Source of the DNA: Rodentolepis nana
Taxonomy: Eukaryota > Platyhelminthes > Cestoda > Cyclophyllidea > Hymenolepididae
Assembly: GCA_900617975.1 (NCBI GenBank)
Contig: UZAE01000953.1
Coordinates: 1 to 16,494, forward strand
Reading direction: 5' to 3'
DNA: 16,494 nt
The notes below the pieces were generated by a model. That model did no database searches. It saw only the letters and a list, made by a program, of their open reading frames with translations, and had not been told where the DNA came from. This document shows positions 1 through 9,300 of this stretch, one piece after another. The stretch's first letter is position 1. The number at the start of each line of letters is the position of its first letter. The position numbers and the translations under genes are program-made.

Positions 1-217
1 GACAATTCCTAAACTGAAAGAAACACACATTACCTTTAGACACACCCTCATTTTCCGCCACACCGGATTACCCCACTTGCACTAGGTAAATTTTTGATTA
101 TTGTAATCAGCGAATCGAGCAACCCATCTCCGTTCGGATATACAATCACAATCTGCCTCCAACTAGCATTAGAATTCCGATTTCATTTCAACCAACAAAT
201 AATTGGCAAACCGCGCA

Positions 218-263
<46 letters not shown>

Positions 264-551
264 AAGAAGGAATTGCACCGTAGTAATAAAATGACAAAAT
301 GACGTAATGGTAATAATAAATTTAATAAATCATGACGATTGATAAAATTCATTAATTGTGGCGCCACTTGACATGATAAGAGAAAGAGATAGAATGAATA
401 AAATACAGTGAAATGAGTGTATGCTAAGAGAGAAAGAGAAGGGGGCGAATACAACACCAAAACCGATGAGAAAATCGTCGCACAAGTGGATAAGAAGGGA
501 AGAGAGCTGAAAAATGTGAGATCTTTCTTTCTTTCTTCACGCAACTATGAT
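1..551. other. Downstream flank of the small gene; no further gene seen
   Basis: This stretch follows the stop codon of the minus-strand gene at 552-1687, so it should hold that gene's 3' untranslated region. The clearest possible polyadenylation signal on the minus strand is the variant ATTAAA at 321-326; no canonical AATAAA was found on that strand here. It also contains the TA microsatellite listed separately and purine-rich sequence at about 370-520. The open frames on both strands are low-complexity and show no protein family. Confidence 0.5.
218..260. repeat. (TA)n microsatellite
   Basis: About 43 bases of alternating A and T, interrupted once by a C at about base 229. It is a simple dinucleotide repeat of the kind common in AT-rich animal genomes and is likely to vary in length between individuals. 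It makes the low-complexity YIYIYIYI stretch of an overlapping minus-strand open frame, which is therefore not a gene. Confidence 0.95.
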
Positions 552-1687
552 TCAAGACGAAGCGTTGGCGTCATCGGCATTATTGACATCGGCGGCAGGT
601 GCTGAAGTCTCCGATTTCGAAGCTGTCTTCTTCGGACGTCCACCTCCCTTTTTGTGAGTTCGTCGAGGTTTTGAGACGACAACGGGAGCTGGATGTTTAC
701 GCAACTGACGGGCAGAGTTCACGTCAGCTAGGCCGCTGTTACCAAGTAGTAGTTTGGCTATAAAAGAAAGTCGCAATACTAGGATGGCCTACTTATAAGA
801 AATCAGTAGAACGGAGAAGGGTCAAGACATACCTTCTTCAATGGTGCGCTTGATAGATTGGCCCTTGCGCATAGTGGCTTTTCTGGCAGCTTTCTTAGCC
901 TGCGTATTGAGACGAGTGTCACCAAGCTTTTCATCACCAAGAAATTCTTTACCAACCTAGGAAAGAGACTCATAGAGACAACTTTAAAAAAAGACAAATG
1001 AGGGGGAAAAGGTGTAAAAGAACATCTGATAATGTGACTAAGCAGTCGACAATGGAAAAAAAGCGGGAGACGTACTTATGACCAATGTAAAAATTTAGTC
1101 AGAGGAATGACTCATCAAATTGAAACAAGACAAAGAAAGATGAGTCATACGAGAATTCAAATTGAATAATCACACTATAGAAAAATTGTTGATCAATGCG
1201 AAATATTAAAACAATAACGACATTTAGCAGACAGCTACCGATTGTACAAATATTTAAATGTATAAAAGTATATTGTAATCTGTAGGCAGAAACTCGATAA
1301 AAATATAAGAAAATGCATAAAATCCTTAACGATTTTAAAAAGAGGAATATTTCACACTTAGCGCAAAACGGACTTACATCATTCTTTTAATTAATAAGAC
1401 ATATTGGTGCAGATGCAGATCGATATCACATATCTACTTAAACCCGGCATCTCAAATAATTGGCAATTAAAAACAATGCAAAAGAAAAAAATCCTCAAAA
1501 ACTATGTATACAATTTGAATTAAAAACGACAAGAAAAATATTGAATAAAACATGGCGGATCCGAAAATAATTTAAGACAGGCTAAGCGAAGCACGCTTAA
1601 GATGTGCTATCCTGCAGATTATGTAAAAAATACCTTTGCGGTGACGACCATAGTCGAATCCCGTCCCAACTGTGGCTTGGCAGACAT
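552..1687 (-). CDS. Basic, lysine-rich small protein of unknown function (3 exons, complete)
   Basis: The coding sequence joins exon 1 (1634-1687), exon 2 (833-956) and exon 3 (552-757), read on the minus strand. The exons total 384 bases, or 127 residues plus a TGA stop. Exon 1 starts MSAKPQLGRDSTMVVTAK and ends AAG|GTATTT in phase 0. Exon 2 follows a TCTCTTTCCTAG acceptor and ends GAAG|GTATGT in phase 1. Exon 3 follows TTTCTTTTATAG. The introns are 677 and 75 bases, and both junctions preserve the frame. The middle (about residues 35-75) is rich in K and R and probably helical. Residues 93-107 contain a basic PRRTHKKGGGRPKK run, resembling a nuclear localisation signal and a weak AT-hook, though it has GGRP rather than RGRP. 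The last 20 or so residues are rich in A, S, D and N. I recognise no family. A nuclear or nucleic-acid-binding role is inference from composition only. The start is the first ATG and gives the only continuous spliced frame. Confidence 0.75.
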
Positions 1688-1693
1688 TTCTAG
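1688..1693 (-). promoter_or_regulatory. Acceptor-like TTACAG site just upstream of the start codon
   Basis: On the minus strand a TTACAG ends at base 1694, leaving six bases (CTAGAA) before the ATG at 1687. A modest pyrimidine-rich run precedes it. It could be the acceptor of an upstream 5' UTR intron or, if the organism is a flatworm, of spliced-leader trans-splicing. It could also be chance. Confidence 0.3.
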
Positions 1694-1725
1694 CTGTAAG
1701 ATTGAGTGATACGAAAAATTAATCG

Positions 1726-1735
1726 AAGATGGCGG
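1726..1735 (+). promoter_or_regulatory. YY1-type motif upstream of the small gene
   Basis: The sequence AAGATGGCGG matches the core of the animal YY1 binding site (AAGATGGCGGC), which is often found near transcription start sites of broadly expressed genes. It lies about 40 bases upstream of the start codon of the minus-strand gene, in a small GC-rich patch within AT-rich surroundings. The position suggests the core promoter or 5' untranslated region. Binding itself is inferred. Confidence 0.45.
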
Positions 1736-4577
1736 GCCTATTGACCAAACGATGATGACCTAAATAGACGGAATATTTTAACACAAGTTGCTAGTTAGTT
1801 AGGCACTGTAATGGTTATTTAAGTAAAAATATAATGTTTTAAAATGTGTTTTTACTCAATTTTTCAAGCCTGGCATTTGAGAAGCTTTTTGAATAATCCC
1901 AATTGGTAGTTTAATTGATTTTTTTAATATGCCGAAATTTTCAATTTGAAAAATTTAACAACCGAAGTTAAGAAAAATCCAAACTATTATGTTATTTCAA
2001 AGTAAAAATTCGTGAGTAAATGAATTTTCCTGCTTCCCTTTAATTTTTACATACTCGAATGTATTCGGAACATTATCAATTTTCATTTGTTAGCGACAAT
2101 TTTCATGCTCGTTATGAGCTTTGACTTTTGCACAATTAAACTGTTTGTACTTATATGTTATAATTTATTTGTTAAAATACTAGTAACATAGCAATAAGAA
2201 AGTTATCGTATTGTGCTAAGCCAATATGCATATTCTTCCAATATACCAATTATCGTTAGTTACTATACTGTAAGGGAAAAAGTTCATGGGAATTTCTTTT
2301 AATATGTAGGATACGAGAAGATTGGGACGATGAGCTCTAGTAAACATTAAAGAAATAAAGTAAACACGTGCAAATTTTGATCAGGACTTTGTCAAAAATT
2401 TCAGCACCAATCTACCGCAAGGAAATGCAAAGTACTTGAATATTTTCAAAAAAGATCATAATAAGACGAAAGTTTAACAGCAATAAATTGAAGCCTAAAT
2501 CGCAGATACTGGAAGAGATCTTTAAGGAAATATTGACATAAAGGTATTGCAGATGTTTCAGTTAAAGTGATTCTTGTCAATTTCTGAAACTTATTTTCTA
2601 TATTATACAATCGAATAAGTATTTTTTACTGAGATCAAGATAGTACAAATTACCGAAATTATATCAATATTTGATGCGGGAATACAGAATGGGAATTCTT
2701 CAATCTCGTTTAAAAGTGTTTCTCCAGTTCCTCTATGCTTTTGTACTATAAATTACGATCATAAAATCCCCGTTATAATAACAAAAACATTAAATTGAAA
2801 TAAGTTAGGTAAGTAAAACACTTTTTAGTAATTTTTAAATAAATCATTAAAATTCTTCATTCCGTCCCCTTTTTATATTAACATCAAGATTTTGTTTCAA
2901 GACGAACCTTTGGTTATTTTCTTGTCTGAATAATTTCGATGATTTCCCAATAATTTAAGTAAACTTGCACTTTTCTTGGCTTAAAGCCGAAATTCCTCCT
3001 TTGGCAAGATTTTTTATACGCTTTGAAGTATTTAAACTTAAAGTATTAACTAAATTTCTAAAGAATTGAATAACGCTTAAGACGCTTTTATCAGAATTTT
3101 AAGTAAAATAAAATTTTTTATTCTCAAGTAGGGTAAATGCTTTTACGATAATTATTCTAGTTGCAATTAACTGTGTCTAAGATTGGCATATAGATAACAA
3201 TTAAAAGAAAAGTTATTTTATTCTCAATGTAGGTCCAAATACCCAATTAGTTAAATTTGCGGTGATAAAAAGACCTGATTGCGATGGCGGTTGTTTTATT
3301 TTCCAAGTAGCATAATTAAAATCGCATTTCCAATATTATGACACTTTGCTGAATGAATTATTTCCAAACAAAAAATTAGCTTGTCAAATATTTGCGAGAT
3401 TTTAATCCCAATTATAAATTGTTCAACCATTTAGAAATTCTGAATCATCAATTCATTTTATCGATTTTTGCATGTTTAGATTTGATTTTATGCATTAAGT
3501 TGTACGTTAAATAGACCAACTATGTGTCGAAGGTTGTTTTGCTTATCATATTTAGACATTTATGGTAGCTAAAGGTTAGTTGTACTTCGAAGGGAGCCTC
3601 AAGCGAAATCGATATTAGTGAAGGATGACTTCAAAAATAGGTCAATGGAAGGTGCCAAATCATATATGCTCTTCGAAGTTGGGGAAGTGGCCACTGAGTG
3701 TAAATGAAGTTTCGATAATTACAACAGCGATTTCTAAATCGATGAACTGAGACTGAGGGTCGATGTAAAAAACTCGGGCATTGTAATGGAGTTCCAATCA
3801 TTTTAAGAGAAAGCTTAATAGTTACTTGAATTTCAATAGTGGAATGTTGTAATATTGCTTTTCAGTTGCTCAAATAGTGAGGTAGTTTTCATTCGCTCAC
3901 TATGTCCATTTTGTGAGGAAAAGAATTTAAAACCCAATTTTCAGTTTTCAAATCGACAATCACTTCAAAGTGAATTGAAAACATTGCGTTAATAGCCAAG
4001 ATATCGTTGAATCTATTTGCCAGGCATTGTTGATTATTCCTATCCTGCTTTTAAAGCGACCTTGTAGTCTTAATTGTTCTGTTACAGTTAGTATAATTTG
4101 ATTGCCTTGATGAATGAATCAAGCGATTTCTAACTTGCAAATGCATTAAATCTCAATGAATAGAAATTTTCGTCACATTTCGAAGTTAGGGATCCCAAAT
4201 TTTACAAATGCAACTTTAATCAAAGTAATGTGATTAAAAATGGCTATTGACTCCAAGCCAACGACCATATGTTTAGAGTCAGATATATGGTAAAAGATTT
4301 ACTCGCAATTGTTGTTTAGTATTATAATAAACAGGTGGAAAATTTAACCAAAGACAGCTTCATGTTGAAGCTCAAATTTCAAATCTTTTTGAACGAAATT
4401 ATCAGTTTCCAACATTACTTTCGTGAAGAATGTCAGCTCACTTATATTCGTATACCGGCATTACATTATAATACAAACGGATGATTGGACAAATGAAGCG
4501 CTCAAAATGTTCAGCTAAACTTCGTCTGGATGCGTATCTGCGAATTCTGCCATCCTCTGTATCAGTTAAAATTGACT
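1736..4577. other. AT-rich intergenic stretch without a recognised gene
   Basis: This is most of the interval between the start of the small gene and the stop of the channel gene. I see no open frame with protein-family character, no matching exon pair with good splice sites, and no copy of the intronic dispersed element. The 3' untranslated region of the channel gene probably extends into the upper end. ATTAAA on the minus strand at 4215-4220 and AATAAA on the minus strand at about 3295-3300 are possible but unproven polyadenylation signals for it. Confidence 0.5.
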
Positions 4578-4680
4578 AGTGCGGTCAGCCATTCCACCCA
4601 CTAGGTGTTCGTCAACGGGAATTGAATCCACGATCTTTGGCATGGCAGACAATTACGGTGACCAATGAAACACCGAGGCA
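4578..4680 (-). repeat. Decayed tRNA-derived sequence (SINE head or tRNA pseudogene)
   Basis: Read on the minus strand, this begins GCCTCGGTG. It then has an A-box-like part at 4657-4668, an anticodon-arm-like GTCTGCCATGCC, and a B-box-like GGATTCAATTCC at 4618-4629. The order and spacing match the internal promoter of a tRNA gene transcribed by RNA polymerase III, and the loop carries GCC as in glycine tRNA. It is not a working tRNA: the T-stem has mismatches, the B box departs from GGTTCGANTCC, and several extra bases separate the T-arm from any acceptor strand. The sequence following it on the minus strand is unrelated, as in the body of a tRNA-derived SINE. No second copy was found in the window, so the 3' boundary is uncertain. 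Confidence 0.5.
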
Positions 4681-4929
4681 CATTGAGTTTCCATACGTTT
4701 TTAACTCCAATTAGCCGTAACCAGGGCTTTACTATGAAATATTATCATCTTTAAATGAATGAAAGAAAGGTAGGACTCATCTTGGTGTAAATCGATCAAT
4801 GTATTCTCTGTGCACTCACTCAGTCACGCATTGAGAATAGGGTCCGATTAAAAATATACATACAAAATTAAGGGACTAGGTTGCGGGGTCTGGGAATAAT
4901 TGGTCAAAAAAGGAGATTGAGCGAGTCCC

Positions 4930-6360
4930 CTAAATCAGCGAAATCTTTCCATACTCTGTTGCAGTACCCTTACTAGAGGAACTCCTCACGACGGTATCCC
5001 TCTTTGAATCACTATTTCGCGTGGAGGTGGACTCTTGAGTGTGTAGAGATCTATTTCCATTGGATCTCCTAGTTGGTGGTTGGGGAATCGGCACTGATAT
5101 TGATTGAGCTCGTGTATGGAATTGTATCTCCAAATCTTCATCATCCCCGCCCAGGGTACTTAGCGAGGAAAGGCCATCTCCTGACCCCAAAAGAACTTCA
5201 TACCCCCTGGTCCCGAATGGTGAATGACTTGCAAAACGTTCATCTGCGGCAGCATATGATCTTCTTGAGGAATGGTTAGCTTTGGGGGTTCGGAGATGAT
5301 TCGAAGGTCTATCATCTGCACAGCTGTCGTAGAAAATCAAGGGATCATCTCCAAGGGTCTGAAGAGGGTCAATTTCAGAAGTCACTGGTCCCACTTTTGA
5401 AGAATGTATACCCCTGCCTTTTCTTGAAATTCCAAGTGCAACGGAGGCACGTTTACTGTGAGTTGAAGGGAGATGCTGCATTTCTACAAAATTGGGGTAA
5501 GTTTTCTTTGCAACACGCTCTTTGGTTGAAGGACTAGATTTCCTGAAGAGCCTAAGGATACTTGAAACAGATTCGCCACCGTCAGATTCACTCGGTTGCC
5601 GAGTTCGAGTCTTTTGGCTCTCCGTAACCTTTCCAACTGCTTCGTAGAGCTTTAAGAGATGATCATCAATCATATCCATTCGTCGGTTAACGGATGTTAT
5701 CTCGTTCATCATAGTCGATTGCATCAAACCGATTGCATCAAGTACTACCTGGATCTTCTTTTCTATCATTGGAGAGAGAAATTCACTTTTAACAGCTTTG
5801 GTTGAGCCAGAAGATTCGTCTTCTTCTACGATGGTTTGAGATTGAAGAGTTCGTTTGATTTGAAGTGCTGGTTTAGCAGCCACCGTAGGTGGGTTAACAT
5901 GCGTCAAATGTTCAGACGGAGTCTCGTTTGAGGTCTCAGGTTTCTCTCCAGCTCCAGTAGTTGATGCAGGGGTCCCTTGGCCTCCCCCAGACATCAATCG
6001 GGCCCATTTATTGACTGGTTTGGCGGTAGCAGCAGGAGCTTCAGAGGGTTGTTCTGAAGATGACTCCACTCCTCCTAAAGATTTTCGTCGTTGAGGAGCG
6101 ACTATAACCCCAGGGACCAGACTAGAGGTGGCTGTGCGTTCCTCTCCAGCTCCAACTACTGTATTTCCGTCAACCTCCCCACCTGTGGCTGCAGCAGCGC
6201 TCGCTGCTGCATTCGCATTTGCGGTGCCGATTTTTCGAAATCGGTGGATCATTCGACGAACTGGATGGTCTGCGGTCAATTCAGAGAGGTAATTTTCATT
6301 AGTCCGATGCTCGGCTAATTCACGTTCTCGACGCACGTCCTCTAGTTTGCGAAATATAAG
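4930..6360 (-). CDS. EAG channel last exon: cytosolic tail with calmodulin-site-like segment and coiled coil
   Basis: The exon encodes 476 residues and a TAG stop. It starts [19 protein letters not shown], continuing the domain end of the previous exon exactly as in fly EAG. The acceptor TACGTCGTAG follows a CTTTCTTTTTT tract and a CTAAAC branch-like site. Residues 31-43 of the exon (6232-6270) read [13 protein letters not shown], aligned with the amphipathic basic segment of vertebrate EAG that binds calmodulin. A long tail rich in A, S, T, G and P follows. Residues about 196-248 (5617-5775), starting near [16 protein letters not shown] and ending near LYEAVGKV, have spaced hydrophobic residues and match the family's tetramerising coiled coil. 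The remainder is S- and R-rich and probably disordered, with several possible phosphorylation sites such as RRKS and RRS. It ends GKISLI. Confidence 0.95.
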   Translation of the reverse strand, partial: LIFRKLEDVRRERELAEHRTNENYLSELTADHPVRRMIHRFRKIGTANANAAASAAAATGGEVDGNTVVGAGEERTATSSLVPGVIVAPQRRKSLGGVESSSEQPSEAPAATAKPVNKWARLMSGGGQGTPASTTGAGEKPETSNETPSEHLTHVNPPTVAAKPALQIKRTLQSQTIVEEDESSGSTKAVKSEFLSPMIEKKIQVVLDAIGLMQSTMMNEITSVNRRMDMIDDHLLKLYEAVGKVTESQKTRTRQPSESDGGESVSSILRLFRKSSPSTKERVAKKTYPNFVEMQHLPSTHSKRASVALGISRKGRGIHSSKVGPVTSEIDPLQTLGDDPLIFYDSCADDRPSNHLRTPKANHSSRRSYAAADERFASHSPFGTRGYEVLLGSGDGLSSLSTLGGDDEDLEIQFHTRAQSISVPIPQPPTRRSNGNRSLHTQESTSTRNSDSKRDTVVRSSSSKGTATEYGKISLI

Positions 6361-9300
6361 CTACGACGTAAAAAAGAAAGGTTTAGTACCAAGAAGTTTA
6401 AGCTTCTTCAGAGCCCGCTGAGACAGACAAAAAGTTGCTGAAATTCCAGCTAATTTTACAGTTAAATGTACAATTAGTAAAAATGCTATTTAAATCATGT
6501 GCGAAGTAAAGTCGTATACAAGACTTAATTATCACACAAATAACGGAGGAGTGGATGAAATTCTGAGGAATTTAATTAAATTGATAACGATGCACTCAAA
6601 CCCCCCCCCCCTTGGGCAAGGAATAGTGTTGAAGTAGTTGAATAATTACTAATTTACTTAGGGAGGAGGTATTGTTTTGAAAATATTTCCGAACTTGGAT
6701 GTTTCAACAATCCGCACACTAATACATTACAAATACGTTTGTCGATTTTCAATACTTGATGAGTAATTTGAACGCATAGGTGCGTCCGTCCACGCATTGA
6801 TTTTCCAATAAATACTTGTTTTCCGAACACCTGATGAACCTATGTGAGGAACATCTTGTTTCCCCCTGAACAATTGCAGATACTTCTCACTATTTATCCT
6901 TGAATTTCGGTGCTTACTTAGGTGAAACTATTCTTTATATCCATTAACCATACTGTGACATTCCTCAATCTAGGTTAGTTCAACGAATAAATTCCACTCC
7001 AATTTCATTTTATTTCTGAATTTGCCTCCAAAATGCCCAACACCCATAAACAAATTAAGTTTCGACCAAAAATGACTAAATAGTTTGAGTTATTCTCCTC
7101 CCGTCGGCTTTGTGTTTGTGTGACTCTTTCCCAAAAGAGAAATGAAACTGTTCCACTTTGTGTTTCCTTCATTTCCGAAAAAAATAACGGGACAGAGAAC
7201 GCGAACAAAGCCCGTTTACTTAAGCAACACCAAAATGAATAGTTTGTCATAATATTATTTTGCTGACTTGAGCATCTGCCGGGTTAGTTATCATTTTGCC
7301 CCATGCTTAAACCTCACACAACCACTTTTTCAGCCAGTTTGAAGTGTCAAAGGAAGTCTTTGTTAAAGCAAAATCCAACCGGTAGCACAAAACTTATTTT
7401 CCAGGTTTAGGGTGTGGGTTAGATTTACCTCCTCGTGGTTCACCCTGGGCAACGTTTATTCATATGGGAAAAAGGTCTATTAACTGGCAGTTGACTTCTC
7501 ACTTCAAACTACCTTTACCCCACTGTATGTCATATTCGACCCCTACCACAGCACTCATCTTACATTTTATAAGCTTTTGTGTCTGTCTGTTTCTTTTACA
7601 TCTTTGAATCACTCTTATGCCACCCCCCCCCCTCATGAATTTTTTCACTTTGATGTTCCTCCTCCTCTCTGTGAAGCCCGAAGTCAACTAAATGGCTAAT
7701 GATAACTATCAAAACGCCTGCCATTTGAAATAAATAAGTAAATAAACTTTCCAGATTTTAATGGGAAGATGTCGTCCTTTCTACTAATATAAATTCTTAG
7801 GGGAAAGCTGTTGAACTAGGGTGTGATAAAAATATATATTTATCAGACTCCTTTAAAGGAAAAAGGAACTTTATTTAAAACTGCACTTAAATGTGCTATT
7901 TGAGGTTCATGTGTTGTTCTCGATTCAGCCAACTTCTCATCTGGACACATTGACCAGAAGAGAATTTTTTTAGAAATACGTTAGTTACTTTGAGTCTGAG
8001 GCAAATAATTTGCTATATTTTTGGAGATGGAGCACTAAAACACATCTACTCACCCGCGTCTTGAGGTCGTACGACAGAACGAGATTTCGTGCAAAACTGT
8101 TTGCAAATGCCGTGTAGAAATCAAGCACATGTAGAAGACGGTCTTTCTTAATGTAATGGAGATCACAATAAGTGAGGGCGCGAACTGTGGCAGAGGAATG
8201 ACTCATTCTACTGGGATCCTTCCAAAACGGCTCACCGAAGACGTCTCCTCGACCTACACAAAGAGAACACTGGTTAGGCAGATAACCTGAATTCCATTGC
8301 CTTCTATTCGCCAATACTAGGAGGTCTCGTTTCTGTCAGTATGATGTATCAGATAGGTAGATATCAATATTCTACGGTTGGTTATGACATGAAATTGCTC
8401 AAAGGAATTTTATTTGCTACGCAAGGATTATATGTGTGAATATTTCGTCGTACTTTATCCTGAATAAGTGTCATTCTACCGGAATAGCTGTAAATTTCCA
8501 TTGATTGACCCAAAAGCTTTGAACTTGGTTCTGTGGGCCTCCTATCGAGTTTTGACTCAACCGATGTCTTTGAAAGGTTGGAGGTAATACAGATTTGGAT
8601 TTTAAGAATCCATTTTTTAACTAAATTGACCTTCAAAATTAAAATGAATCTGTGTGACGTGATCGATGCGGTGCGCGGCAGATGAGAAGAGTTGAGTCAG
8701 GCAATGAGTTGATTAACGCTTGTTTTATCAATAATTAAGTTAAATTAACCAAACTTAAGCAAATTTCATATGAACATGTCTTCATTTTATTTGTCAACAT
8801 CATTTCTATAACATTGATGGGTGAGATTAAAAATATACGCACTTAAAAACTGTTAATTAACCAACAAGGCTCCTATCCAATCTCCGACATATCAGGTGAG
8901 AAAGTAGACAGAGGTGCTTGATCTTACCACTCTTTTGAAAGGCTCTCATTTCGAACAGAAAGACCCATGGGCCAAACACAGCAAGGCCAATAAGTCAGAA
9001 ATGGATAAGAGTGAAATGTGTGAGGATGAACGATTTCAAACAAAATGAAAGAGATCGGTAAGAGGGCATGGGGGTAGAAAGGTAGGACGAATCAACATGT
9101 TTTACGTTTACTTAATAGTGAAAAATTTCCAAATTGGTTGAATCGGAAATGATAGTCAAGGGTTTATTTGAGCCTCGACGTCAATATTTATATGTTCTTT
9201 TTTTTTAAAAAACCAGACTCTTGTGCAAGTTAGCTCTTCTCCCGAGTTCTTAAGAACTAATGTGATGGGCGACATTTTTTCTTCCCTTTTGAGAGTAAAA

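Larger units (their letters stand above)
6361..8053 (-). other. Last intron of the EAG gene
   Basis: This intron of 1693 bases separates the exon ending YDLKTR from the final exon. It carries a run of eleven C at 6601-6611 and one complete copy of the dispersed element at 7411-7747, inserted antisense to the gene. I see no extra exon: none of the open frames (for example 7005-7250 on the minus strand) resembles a potassium channel or has paired splice sites that keep the frame. Confidence 0.85.

Noticed and set aside
188..544. Hydrophobic open frame of 118 codons on the minus strand
   Set aside because: Its C-terminal part is the TA microsatellite read as alternating tyrosine and isoleucine. 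The rest is low-complexity sequence rich in leucine, serine and phenylalanine, in the 3' flank of the small gene.
4616..4680. Functional tRNA-Gly gene
   Set aside because: The T-stem has mismatches, the B box is degenerate, and the acceptor strands are not placed to pair after a normal T-arm.
5073..5279. Plus-strand open frames within the last EAG exon (also 6091-6318)
   Set aside because: They are opposite-strand shadows of a clearly coding exon.
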